Assembly (NCBI GenBank): GCA_964468655.1
Contig: CAYXUG010000043.1
Span: 1 to 17,919, forward strand
Length of the DNA: 17,919 bases
Direction: 5' to 3'
Source: CAYXUG01 sp964468655
GTDB lineage: Bacteria > Fidelibacterota > Marinisomatia > Marinisomatales > CAYXUG01
Part shown: piece by piece, positions 1-7,115 of the stretch
How positions within the stretch are numbered: the first letter of the stretch is position 1
How the letters are laid out: each line of letters starts with the position of its first letter
The notes under the pieces: generated by a model
What the model was told of the DNA's origin: nothing
Database searches by the model: none
Seen by the model: the letters and a program-made list of their open reading frames with translations, nothing else
Made by a program: the position numbers and the translations under genes

Positions 1-104
1 CCATGGCTTCTTTAACTCCCAAAACTGTAAACCATGTCTATGGTAAGACACTATTTAATCCTGAAACCGTAATTCTTTTTAAACAGATGCATTTAACCTT
101 TTGA
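1..104 (+). CDS. Possible C-terminal end of a gene entering from the left
   Basis: Reading codons from base 3, the frame is open from the window edge to a TGA at 102-104, giving 33 residues from an ATG at 3-5. It could be the last part of a gene that starts outside the window or a chance short frame. No family is recognised in so short a stretch. The remaining bases up to 132 are AT-rich and probably hold the promoter of the sigma-factor operon; a GAAACC at 64-69 resembles an ECF -35 element, but no convincing -10 was seen. Confidence 0.2.
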   Translation, partial: MASLTPKTVNHVYGKTLFNPETVILFKQMHLTF

Positions 105-132
105 ATCTATTAAAATCTAACAGGGCAAATGT

Positions 133-663
133 ATGATAACAGACTTCGAACTGATTCAACAATTTCAAAAAGGAGACAAAAGTGCTTTTGATACTTTGGT
201 TAAAAAACATTTTAATACAACTTACGGACTGCTATTGCGAATGGTTCAGGAACCGTTTGATGCAGAAGACCTCTGTCAGGAAGTCTATATTAAAGTTTAC
301 AAGAATCTGGAAAAATTCCGGTTTGAATCTGAATTTTCAACATGGTTATACCGGATTTCAATTAATGCTGCCAATAATTTCTTCCGGAAAAGAAAATTGC
401 GGGAAATCTTTGGTGTGGGGAAAAACATCACGCAAATGGAAGCTCCAGCAGAAAAACCATTTTCCTCTCACGAGCCAATTCTATGGGATGCAATCACGAA
501 GTTACCCAAGAATCAAAGGACATCAGTCATGTTGAGGAATTTTCAACAACTGCCTTTTAAGGAAATTGCCGGTGTCATGGGAATAACTGAAAACAGCGCA
601 AAAGTGAATTACCACTATGCCCTTAAAAATCTGAAGAAACACCTGAAAAAAGATTATGAATAA
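133..663 (+). CDS. ECF-type RNA polymerase sigma factor
   Basis: This 176-residue protein has the size and two-domain plan of extracytoplasmic-function sigma factors, which direct RNA polymerase to envelope-stress or surface-signal genes. Region 2 lies at about residues 22-90, with the typical 'DAEDLCQEVYIKVYKNL' helix and the 'FSTWLYRISINAANNFFRK' segment that melts the -10 element. Region 4 lies at about 115-172, with 'LPKNQRTSVMLRNFQQLPFKEIA' leading into a helix-turn-helix. The linker near 95-115 is short, as expected for the RpoE/SigW class. The stop overlaps the start of the next gene by 8 bases, indicating translational coupling with a probable anti-sigma factor. The exact ECF subgroup cannot be named from the sequence alone. 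Confidence 0.93.
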   Translation: MITDFELIQQFQKGDKSAFDTLVKKHFNTTYGLLLRMVQEPFDAEDLCQEVYIKVYKNLEKFRFESEFSTWLYRISINAANNFFRKRKLREIFGVGKNITQMEAPAEKPFSSHEPILWDAITKLPKNQRTSVMLRNFQQLPFKEIAGVMGITENSAKVNYHYALKNLKKHLKKDYE

Positions 664-1069
664 TATCGAAGACAAATTGAATTCATTTGCCGCCCAATCT
701 GGAGCCGTTCCAGACAAGGATGTGTTCATAGAAAATCTGCATAACGCCATAGATAAACGAGAAAAATATTATCAGAATTTGTTAAACAGTCTGGCAGGAA
801 TTATCGTTTTTGTTTTGTGCGGTACAGGTTTATTCATCAATCCAGGTGGAATTGAATTTGTAGATGATCAAACGGATTTTTTGTTTTTTGTAGATTATGA
901 TATTGAATCCATTGGGAGTGGCTGGATCGTGGATGAAGAATTTATTTATGAAGCTGCTGCTTATCTCGTGAGTGAAGAAGATTTAATATCAACAGGATGG
1001 TCCATTGTTGAAACATTAAACGAATTAAATTTAATTAATGAATTTGAATTACCTAAAAATGGAGGTTAA
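656..1069 (+). CDS. Single-span membrane protein, probable anti-sigma factor
   Basis: A 137-residue protein whose start lies inside the end of the sigma gene (8-base overlap). It has a cytoplasmic N-terminus of about 40 residues, one strong transmembrane stretch at about 42-63 ('LLNSLAGIIVFVLCGTGLFI'), and an acidic C-terminal part of about 70 residues predicted outside the inner membrane. Position, topology and overlap fit an anti-sigma factor that holds the upstream ECF factor at the membrane. However, no zinc-binding anti-sigma motif (HxxxCxxC) or other named anti-sigma domain is visible, so the role comes from context. It could also be an unrelated membrane protein co-expressed with the sigma factor. 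Confidence 0.75.
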   Translation: MNNIEDKLNSFAAQSGAVPDKDVFIENLHNAIDKREKYYQNLLNSLAGIIVFVLCGTGLFINPGGIEFVDDQTDFLFFVDYDIESIGSGWIVDEEFIYEAAAYLVSEEDLISTGWSIVETLNELNLINEFELPKNGG

Positions 1070-1073
1070 TAAA

Positions 1074-1580
1074 ATGAAACTAACCGCACTTATAATTCCG
1101 GTCTTTTTATCGTTGATGTTTGCCCAACGCCCGACAGATAAGGATAGGGGTTTCGGTAAACCGGACCACGAAAAAATAGAAATGATGAAAATGTGGAAAT
1201 TGACGGAACACCTCGATTTGTCCGAAGATCAAGCCGCGAAATTTTTCCCCCGTTACAAAGCGCTTGAGAAAGAGCTTCAGGAAATGGATAAATCGCAGAG
1301 GGATCTCATGAAACAGATTAAGGAAATGATGGAAGAAGGGAAGGAAGTTAAAGATAAGGAACTGAATAGAATTGTAAAAAAGGCATCGGAGATTGAGAAA
1401 CAGAAGATTGATAAAAAGTGGGAATTTGTTGAAAGTCTTGGAGAAGTACTTACACCGGAGCAAAAAGCGAAATATATTGGTTTTCAAATTCGTTTTAAAC
1501 ATGCCCTGCGTGATGCCATTAGAGATCATGACCCAAAAAAGAAACGGAGCAAACAGCGTGGAAGAAAAAGAGATTGGTAA
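1074..1580 (+). CDS. Spy/CpxP-like periplasmic protein
   Basis: A 168-residue exported protein. I chose the ATG at 1074 because a GGAGG lies just upstream at 1061-1065 and a signal peptide follows directly (residues 1-17, ending near 'LMFAQ'). A longer reading from 1038 would bury that signal. The mature part is highly charged and helical, with two motifs of the LTxxQ/Spy type: 'LDLSEDQAAKFFPRYK' near 47-62 and 'LTPEQKAKYIGFQIRFKHA' near 123-141. Spy and CpxP relatives are periplasmic chaperone or sensor proteins induced by envelope stress, which fits an ECF operon. The C-terminus is unusually basic ('KKKRSKQRGRKRDW'). It follows the membrane gene by 4 bases. Confidence 0.82.
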   Translation: MKLTALIIPVFLSLMFAQRPTDKDRGFGKPDHEKIEMMKMWKLTEHLDLSEDQAAKFFPRYKALEKELQEMDKSQRDLMKQIKEMMEEGKEVKDKELNRIVKKASEIEKQKIDKKWEFVESLGEVLTPEQKAKYIGFQIRFKHALRDAIRDHDPKKKRSKQRGRKRDW

Positions 1581-1602
1581 TGTTATTTGGTACGCCTGAG
1601 TC

Positions 1603-2451
1603 ATGACCGATTATCTCAAATATGCTGTGGATCAAGCGAAGGAAATTTACAGACAAAAAGTTGGAACAGGTGATCTCACTACCGAAAATCTTTTCCCATA
1701 TCCCAGGTATCTGGAAGGTAAAATAACGGTGACGGATAATTTTCCCGGAATTGTTTTTCCATTCATTGATACATTATTAAAAACCGGGGATTCTTCAGTT
1801 TCGGTTCATTCCCATGTAAAAAATGGCTCAATAAATTCAAAGGGTGACGTAATCGCTGTGGTGGAAGGAAATGGAAGGGCAATTCTCACAGGTCTTCATG
1901 TAGCTCAAGTCATTGTATCTCTAATTTCCCAAGTTCACGATAGAACCCGTTTGGCTGTGAAAAAAATGGAAAATTCGGGTATTGGCATATTACATTCACT
2001 TAACTTACCATCTGGATGGGAGAGATTAATTCAATTTGCAGTAAAATGCGCGGGTGGAGAAACTATCGGTTCATCTCTGGATGAAATCATCTATTTATCT
2101 AAAGATCATTTTAGCTGGGCAGGTTCTATTCCAAAAGCAATTAACCAGACATTGGAGGAAGTTGGAGAAAAACGGGGGTTAATTAAAGTGGTGGTGGAAA
2201 TTGATTCTCCATGGCAAATAAAGGAGCTAGTGGATATCAAAATCGATTATGTATATGGCAAAAATTTCAGTGTAGAGAATGTAGCTGAGGCATATGAAAT
2301 AACAAGAAGGCGGATGGAGTTGATCATAGATGAGACGATACCAATTGAAGAAGCAAAGAACCTGAAAGGTCAGGGTGTCCGGCTTTATATGGTGGATGTT
2401 ATTAAGGATATTAAGAACATTGAATTATTGTCACTTGAAATAACAAGTTAA
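1603..2451 (+). CDS. NadC-like protein lacking catalytic residues (probable pseudoenzyme)
   Basis: A 282-residue protein that follows quinolinate phosphoribosyltransferase (NadC) along its whole length when compared with the family as I know it. It keeps the 'GDLTT' motif (23-27), the 'G.GRAILTG' segment (89-97), a 'FAVKCAGG' corresponding to NadC 'YAVxCGGG' (145-152), 'KDH' (167-169), and 'VVVEID' for 'VEVEVE' (196-201). The residues that bind quinolinate and PRPP are replaced: TGER reads TGLH (96-99), DTRKT reads HSLNL (131-135), NHR reads TIG (154-156), and the LDN aspartate reads GKN (219-221). It is therefore unlikely to make nicotinate mononucleotide. It starts 22 bases after the Spy-like gene and precedes a lipoprotein gene by 13 bases, so it seems co-transcribed with the sigma operon. 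Its role is unknown; a ligand-binding or structural function is inference. Confidence 0.72.
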   Translation: MTDYLKYAVDQAKEIYRQKVGTGDLTTENLFPYPRYLEGKITVTDNFPGIVFPFIDTLLKTGDSSVSVHSHVKNGSINSKGDVIAVVEGNGRAILTGLHVAQVIVSLISQVHDRTRLAVKKMENSGIGILHSLNLPSGWERLIQFAVKCAGGETIGSSLDEIIYLSKDHFSWAGSIPKAINQTLEEVGEKRGLIKVVVEIDSPWQIKELVDIKIDYVYGKNFSVENVAEAYEITRRRMELIIDETIPIEEAKNLKGQGVRLYMVDVIKDIKNIELLSLEITS

Positions 2452-2464
2452 GGAGAATAAAGTT

Positions 2465-3445
2465 ATGAGTAAAAAAATCATTTTATTTCCAATTATTGCA
2501 CTATTGGCGATGAGTTGTGAAGTTGAAGAAATGGAAACAGTTGAGTCAGTGCTGGAAGCGAAGATATTCAGCGATGAATATCTCGGTTTGGACGAATTTG
2601 ATGATGGGGATAATCTCGATTATTTGGAGTATGGAGAAATTTCAGATGATCAGTTATCAAGATTTGTTGATGATTATTATCCATCAGATTCTTTAAGATT
2701 CAAATTCAAGCACGAGGTCACCTCCCACACCAAAACGGTGGAATTCGAATATTTTGGGGATACGACTATTGTTTCCACAATAAATCACAATGTATTGGGA
2801 AATTTCATTACTGTTGTATTCGATAGTATGGATACTTCAATCGATACATTAACCAAACCGTTTGATATAAATGCTCAGCGAAAAATCAGGTTTGTCCGTG
2901 TTGATGACTCAGGCAGGCACCGAAGAGATTGGCAATTAGATGCCATAACGCCGGTTGTCAGTTTTGCCGGAGTAAATGTAGGTATTGATTCATTGAAAAT
3001 TCTGAATGCTGAAAATGATAGTATTTTATATTCATTTTCAAGCGATGATATGGGAGATATATTTATTTCACGCGATAATATACCTGAGTTCACCATGGGA
3101 GATTCACTTAAAATTCTTATGACAGTTTATAATCTTGGCCCTGATATTGAGGAAAAGGGCGAAACATGTCTTATGCGGATTGGTAGAGGAAGGCGTCATC
3201 AAAATCCTCACCATCACATGAGAAGGAAATTATTTGATGATGGGGACACAACAGAAAACGGTGATGAAATTTCTGGTGATGATACATTCACAAGATTGTG
3301 GAAAATGCATCCTCCCGGTTTATTAGCGGATTCAAGAGTATTTAAGGTTATTTATAGAGTCATTGATTATGAGACACTTTATACGAGTGAAGGTGGATAC
3401 CATTCTTCATTCTGGGGATTCCCCTATAAGGTAAATCGGGACTGA
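2465..3445 (+). CDS. Hypothetical lipoprotein
   Basis: A 326-residue protein with a lipoprotein signal peptide: a basic N-terminus, a hydrophobic core and the lipobox LAMS-C with Cys18 as the lipidated residue. A strong SD (AAGGAG, 2451-2456) sets the start. Acidic residues follow the cysteine ('CEVEEMET'), and an acidic stretch runs to about residue 75. The middle part is rich in beta-type segments. A His/Arg-rich cluster ('GRRHQNPHHHMRRK', about 243-256) is followed by an acidic segment. No known family is recognised. As the last gene of the sigma-factor operon it is probably an envelope-anchored stress-response component; whether it faces the periplasm or the cell surface cannot be told. 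Confidence 0.75.
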   Translation: MSKKIILFPIIALLAMSCEVEEMETVESVLEAKIFSDEYLGLDEFDDGDNLDYLEYGEISDDQLSRFVDDYYPSDSLRFKFKHEVTSHTKTVEFEYFGDTTIVSTINHNVLGNFITVVFDSMDTSIDTLTKPFDINAQRKIRFVRVDDSGRHRRDWQLDAITPVVSFAGVNVGIDSLKILNAENDSILYSFSSDDMGDIFISRDNIPEFTMGDSLKILMTVYNLGPDIEEKGETCLMRIGRGRRHQNPHHHMRRKLFDDGDTTENGDEISGDDTFTRLWKMHPPGLLADSRVFKVIYRVIDYETLYTSEGGYHSSFWGFPYKVNRD

Positions 3446-3491
3446 TTACTTCCCACTGGGCATTTCCGAAAAGAAGTAAACGCGGAATGCC
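3446..3491 (+). repeat. Overlapping inverted repeats after the lipoprotein gene
   Basis: Directly after the stop, TTACTTC (3446-3452) pairs with GAAGTAA (3473-3479). GGCATTTCCG (3459-3468) can pair with CGGAATGCC (3483-3491) with one bulged base. The two pairings compete with each other. No clear T-run follows, so a factor-independent terminator is possible but not certain. The remaining bases to 3635 hold no supported gene and presumably contain the protease promoter. Confidence 0.4.
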
Positions 3492-3635
3492 TTCAGGGTC
3501 TTTTAGACAATAATGAACGTGTGAATTATTGTGAAAGCTGAAAATGATTCGTACCTCATCATTATACTCCAGTTTAATGATTGCTGATAAAATTGCTTCA
3601 TTGTTTATTGAGGTTAAATCGTTAAACTTACCATT

Positions 3636-6305
3636 ATGAAAAAGACACTAATTTTACTTATAACATTTCAAATTTCATGGGCTGTGATTTCAGTTTCACA
3701 CCCGTTAACTCTGACTAAACCTGATGGCAATACTTTTCTGGCAATGCTGAAAGGGGATGAATGGCAGAACTGGTATGAAACGGTTGACGGCTATACCATT
3801 ATGCAGGATGACAATAAGGAATGGGTATTTGCGAAAGAAGTCCGGGATGGGGAACTCATTTCTTCTGATATTGTTGTTTCATCAAGGGAAAGTGATCCTA
3901 CAAAACTTGGTTTATCTGTCGAAAAACGGTTAAAACCGGCGAAGAAAATTCATTTTGAAGTTAAGGCAGTTGTTGATTTGTCTAATTTCCGGGAAACTGA
4001 TTTTCTTGTCCCGCTTTTGTTAATTGATTATCCCGATTATTCATTCGAATATCCCCTTGAAAACTTTGACGCACAAATGAATGATCCCGGCTGGGATGGT
4101 ACAGGGAGTTTCAGAGATTTTTATGAAGAAATTTCCTATGACCAATTCCACCCATTAATGACAGTTGCGGGGTGGTTTACTGCTGAAAATGGGCACGATT
4201 ATTACGGGAACAATCAGGGAGGAAATGTTGCCCGTCAGCTCGTCCGAGAGGCGGTGGATGCAGCTGAAGAAGCAGGTTTTGACTGGACGATTTTTGATAA
4301 TGATGGTGATGGTGACGTTGATGCTCTTAATGTCATTCATGCCGGCCCCGGCGCAGAAGCAGGAGGTTTGAATAATATCTGGTCGCACAGGTGGTCTCTG
4401 GGACCTTATGCGATTACTTACGATGGAGTTTATATTAATGACTATACTATTAATCCAGAAACATACAATAGTAATCAGGAACCAATTGGAACCATTGCGC
4501 ACGAATTTGGTCACGCGCTCAATCTTCCTGATCTATATGACACAGACTATTCTTCAGAAGGATCAGGAAACTGGTCTCTTATGGCAGGGGGCGCATGGGG
4601 GGCTGACGGCAGTTCACCGTGGTATCCGGCACATATGGTTGCATGGTCGAAAATTGAATTGGGCTGGCTGATGCCTGTATTGTTGACAGCGGATACCGTT
4701 GGACTACAACTGGCACCCGTTGAAACTAATCCTGTTGTCTATCAGATTGATCACACCAACGATAATTCTGAGTACTTCCTCCTTGAAAACAGGCAGAAAA
4801 TCGGATTTGACCAGAATATGTTCAACAGCGGACTTTTGATCTGGCATATTGATACGCAGCTCACCTCCGGTTGGGGACCCAATAACAATGAACCTCATTA
4901 CGGTGTGGGACTTGAACAGGCGGATGGTCTGTATCATCTGGAAAACGGGATGAACAGGGGAGATGGCGGTGATCCATTCCCCGGAAATACCAATAGCCCG
5001 ACTTTTGATGATGATACCATTCCAAACTCCCACAGTTATTATTTTGTGCCTTCACTTATTTCTGTGGACAACATTACACTTGTGGATTCATTTGCTGTAG
5101 TAGATATCCGAATGGGAACAGATCAAATCATTTCTGCCGATGCAGGAACAGGACAGGGCGCAGCGTGGGATACCGGTTCAGTATCCATAACGTTGGATAA
5201 CGACTATGATATAATAGAATTTGAATGCATCATTAAGGATAATCCCAATAAATTGATACTCACTAATGTTGAATTGACCGGGAGAACGGAAGGAATGACC
5301 CTTGAATTTGTAGAGATGGAGAACGGCTTTGCCAGAGTACATTTAACAGAAGGCATTATTGAATCTGGATTCGGCGCTATTTTTACAATGGAATACTTCT
5401 GTAATTCCGGGACAGCACAGGATGTTGAATTGGAAATGATTGATGCAGACGCATTTAATGTTAACGGAGAGGAACTGGCTGTTTCTTTGAACAATGGTAC
5501 ATTTTATATCTATGCTGAAACACAGGTTTTGGCTGTTGAAGATTTGGGAGGTTCACCGGGGTCTGTAGTAGGTATTCCTTTAAAGTTGGAAAATACCGTA
5601 CCGTTGTCACTCATTTCATTCCGGTTGACGGATCAGCCCGATGTATTTTCGTTGTATGCTGAACCCTATGAAGATACCAATAGCAATAACCAATATGATG
5701 AAGGCGAACCGTTCACCGACACTAACAATGATGGAACCTGGACGGATGTGGTAACCCTTGATGGACGGCTCGATTCTGATTGGGATGTTTCCGCTGGTGA
5801 TGCAGGGGGGCAAATCATGTTCACTGCCGTGAACTGGCTGACTCCCCTTGATCCGGGACAGGAATCCCTTTTAACGTTAAATGTGGAGGTATCTCCTGAT
5901 GCAAATGAAGGAAATTCAGTTTTACTCTTTTCAAATATCTTAATGATTGATCTCTTCGGGAACAACAATGTGGTTGTTATGGGTGAACCGGGGACATTTA
6001 CCGTGACCTCCGCTTCGGTGGATGATTCGGAATTCCTACCCAACCAATTTGCGCTTTATCAGAATTATCCCAATCCGTTTAATCCTGTGACCACAATCAG
6101 CTATGACCTTCCTGTTGATTCAGATATTATGTTAACGATTTACGATTTAAAAGGGAGAGTGATAAATGAATTGATAACGGGTACAATGGAATCTGGTAAA
6201 CATTCAGTAATCTGGGATGCAACAGAGGTATCAAGTGGAGTTTATATTTATCAGTTGACCAGCAAGCTTGGGCAATTGACACAAAAATTGGTCGTGTTGA
6301 AATAG
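3636..6305 (+). CDS. Secreted M6-family metalloprotease with C-terminal sorting domain
   Basis: An 889-residue exported protein with an N-terminal signal peptide (about 1-16). A pro-region is followed by an M6 (immune inhibitor A-like) zinc peptidase domain, roughly 110-480. The zinc motif is HEFGHALNLPD, with H289, E290, H293 and probable third ligand D299; Asn296 sits where HExxHxxGxxD proteins usually have Gly. Just before it is an acidic, calcium-loop-like segment ('DNDGDGDVDALNVIHAG'). Beta-rich domains follow, with a second probable calcium loop near 676-705 ('DTNSNNQYDEGEPFTDTNND'). Residues about 800-889 form a sorting-type domain starting at 'YQNYPNPFNP' and ending in 'LVVLK', as on type IX secretion cargo of the FCB group. 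It probably degrades extracellular protein. No SD is visible before the ATG, and the gene appears to be its own transcription unit. Confidence 0.92.
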   Translation: MKKTLILLITFQISWAVISVSHPLTLTKPDGNTFLAMLKGDEWQNWYETVDGYTIMQDDNKEWVFAKEVRDGELISSDIVVSSRESDPTKLGLSVEKRLKPAKKIHFEVKAVVDLSNFRETDFLVPLLLIDYPDYSFEYPLENFDAQMNDPGWDGTGSFRDFYEEISYDQFHPLMTVAGWFTAENGHDYYGNNQGGNVARQLVREAVDAAEEAGFDWTIFDNDGDGDVDALNVIHAGPGAEAGGLNNIWSHRWSLGPYAITYDGVYINDYTINPETYNSNQEPIGTIAHEFGHALNLPDLYDTDYSSEGSGNWSLMAGGAWGADGSSPWYPAHMVAWSKIELGWLMPVLLTADTVGLQLAPVETNPVVYQIDHTNDNSEYFLLENRQKIGFDQNMFNSGLLIWHIDTQLTSGWGPNNNEPHYGVGLEQADGLYHLENGMNRGDGGDPFPGNTNSPTFDDDTIPNSHSYYFVPSLISVDNITLVDSFAVVDIRMGTDQIISADAGTGQGAAWDTGSVSITLDNDYDIIEFECIIKDNPNKLILTNVELTGRTEGMTLEFVEMENGFARVHLTEGIIESGFGAIFTMEYFCNSGTAQDVELEMIDADAFNVNGEELAVSLNNGTFYIYAETQVLAVEDLGGSPGSVVGIPLKLENTVPLSLISFRLTDQPDVFSLYAEPYEDTNSNNQYDEGEPFTDTNNDGTWTDVVTLDGRLDSDWDVSAGDAGGQIMFTAVNWLTPLDPGQESLLTLNVEVSPDANEGNSVLLFSNILMIDLFGNNNVVVMGEPGTFTVTSASVDDSEFLPNQFALYQNYPNPFNPVTTISYDLPVDSDIMLTIYDLKGRVINELITGTMESGKHSVIWDATEVSSGVYIYQLTSKLGQLTQKLVVLK
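6214..6250 (+). repeat. Copy 1 of a 37-bp repeat (inside the protease sorting domain)
   Basis: This stretch encodes the protease residues GDATEVSSGVYI-type end (W860 onward). It matches 6432-6468 at 33 of 37 positions, 218 bases downstream. The central 19 bases, AGGTATCAAGTGGAGTTTA, are identical. Confidence 0.85.
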
Positions 6306-6313
6306 CTACTATA

Positions 6314-6437
6314 CCTCACCCCTTTTACAGTTCTTCCTTTTACAACTCGATAATTGATCCCCTCTCCTTGAGGAGAGGGGTAGCAATGAGCATCTGTTTA
6401 CAATAGAATGATTTTGGGGTGAGGTTTAAAAGGGGTG
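6314..6437. repeat. Palindromic intergenic repeat element
   Basis: Downstream of the protease gene there is a nested inverted repeat. The inner hairpin is CCCCTCTCC (6359-6367), loop TTGA, GGAGAGGGG (6372-6380), a perfect 9-bp stem. The outer arm CCTCACCCC (6314-6322) pairs perfectly with GGGGTGAGG (6416-6424). The overlapping left segment CACCCCTTTT (6317-6326) also pairs perfectly with AAAAGGGGTG (6428-6437), so two outer pairings are possible. There is no gene here. It resembles a dispersed palindromic repeat and may also act as a terminator, although no T-run follows the hairpin. Confidence 0.75.
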
Positions 6438-6468
6438 CGACATAGGTATCAAGTGGAGTTTACATTTA
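6432..6468 (+). pseudogene. Fossil of a second sorting-domain coding sequence (copy 2 of the 37-bp repeat)
   Basis: Read in the frame matching the protease, this gives G-A-T-stop-V-S-S-G-V-Y-I-stop, corresponding to the protease residues D-A-T-E-V-S-S-G-V-Y-I. Two of the four differences from copy 1 are synonymous third-position changes (GCA/GCG, TAT/TAC) and one creates a TAG stop. This looks like the remains of a related sorting-domain gene or a decayed duplication. It abuts the right arm of the palindromic element. Nothing further is recognisable up to 6556. Confidence 0.5.
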
Positions 6469-6567
6469 AAGGATACGATCAGAATATCCCTGGTATTTTT
6501 ATTTTCAACCAGCCTCTTGATTAAATACGAAGGAAGTGTTAAATTCAGTACTAAATAAGGTGTCATA

Positions 6568-6840
6568 ATGAATACAATCGAAGCACAGGAGATTAAAAGA
6601 CGTGGAATCAGTTCCGTAGATGAATCGCTGGGAAACGGCCCCGTTCATGTAATTAAAAACAACAAACCGCAATATGTGGTTATGAGTGAATCCCAATATG
6701 AGGATCTGACTAACGAAAAGGATGAGGATAGTATAAACCGGATTAGAGAGTCTCTCGAGGATTACAAAATTGGCAGAACAGAAAAATTTAGTTCTTTTGA
6801 AGAATTGATGAAGGAGATTCGCTCATCGGAGACCAGGTAG
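6568..6840 (+). CDS. Phd/YefM-type antitoxin
   Basis: A 90-residue protein with an AAGG SD 7 bases before the ATG. The N-terminal part ('IEAQEIKRRGISSVDESLGNGPVHVIKNNKPQYVVMSESQYEDL', given here only as landmarks around residues 4-46) has the Phd/YefM layout: an N-terminal DNA-binding and dimer domain with the 'PVHVIKNNKPQYVVMS' strand pair. The acidic C-terminal half (about 50-90) is the region that would wrap and block the toxin. It would also bind its own promoter. The gene overlaps the downstream toxin reading frame by about 16 bases, as is usual for such pairs. The upstream 100 bases probably carry the operator, but no clear palindrome was seen there. Confidence 0.88.
   Translation: MNTIEAQEIKRRGISSVDESLGNGPVHVIKNNKPQYVVMSESQYEDLTNEKDEDSINRIRESLEDYKIGRTEKFSSFEELMKEIRSSETR
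6812..6827 (+). promoter_or_regulatory. SD pointing to an ATC start codon of the toxin
   Basis: AGGAG at 6812-6816 is followed, after 8 bases, by ATC at 6825-6827 in the toxin frame. The spacing is what one expects for a start codon, yet the triplet is ATC rather than ATG. No ATG, GTG or TTG occurs in this frame between the upstream stop (TGA 6798-6800) and the internal ATG at 6948. Confidence 0.6.
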
Positions 6841-7115
6841 TCTATTCCATTATTGCTACCAAAAGGTTCCTCAAAACAGCAAAAAAGTTTTTCCGAAAAC
6901 ATCCCGATCTTGAGGAGAGATTTCAACAAGTTGTTAACTTGCTGCAAATGAATCCTTTTTCATCGTCACTGAGATTACATCCGTTGAAAGGTGATTTGAT
7001 GGGACTCCATGCTGTACGGTTAACCTATCGCTACAGAATAACCATTATTGTCAGAATTGTTGCAAAAGAAATTGTGATGATAGATATTGGAAGGCATGAG
7101 GATGTCTACAGGTAA
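6825..7115 (+). CDS. RelE/ParE-superfamily toxin with non-standard or lost start codon
   Basis: The frame is open from 6801 to TAA at 7113-7115. From ATC 6825 it gives 96 residues, a normal size for this superfamily. The protein opens 'IGDQVVYSIIATKRFLKTAK', continues with 'FFRKHPDLEERFQQVVNLLQ' and 'SSLRLHPLKGDLMGLHAVRL', and ends 'YRYRITIIVRIVAKEIVMID' then 'IGRHEDVYR'. The middle 'LKGDLMGLHAVRL.YRYRI' and the terminal 'IGRHEDVYR' are the hallmark of RelE/ParE-fold toxins (ribosome-dependent mRNA cleavage or gyrase inhibition, depending on subgroup). The body is intact, with no frameshift or stop. The upstream antitoxin neighbour supports the call. The odd point is the missing standard start: either very weak initiation at ATC, loss of an ancestral ATG, or a sequence error. 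Which target it hits is not determined. Confidence 0.75.
   Translation: MGDQVVYSIIATKRFLKTAKKFFRKHPDLEERFQQVVNLLQMNPFSSSLRLHPLKGDLMGLHAVRLTYRYRITIIVRIVAKEIVMIDIGRHEDVYR

Noticed and set aside
1038..1073. Longer start for the Spy-like protein at ATG 1038
   Set aside because: It would bury the signal peptide and overlap the upstream gene, whereas a GGAGG points to 1074.
1107..1604. Long reverse-strand frame opposite the Spy-like gene
   Set aside because: Its composition (Phe/Leu/Ile-rich) is what results from reading a Lys/Glu-rich gene backwards, and no family features are present.
3544..3639. A 31-codon frame ending in TGA that overlaps the protease start (ATGA)
   Set aside because: The overlap looks like coupling, but the frame is short, lacks an SD and has no recognisable sequence; chance is sufficient.
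6801..6840. Programmed frameshift from antitoxin into toxin as the way to express the toxin
   Set aside because: No slippery heptamer is seen in the overlap, while an SD at proper distance to the ATC explains the layout better.
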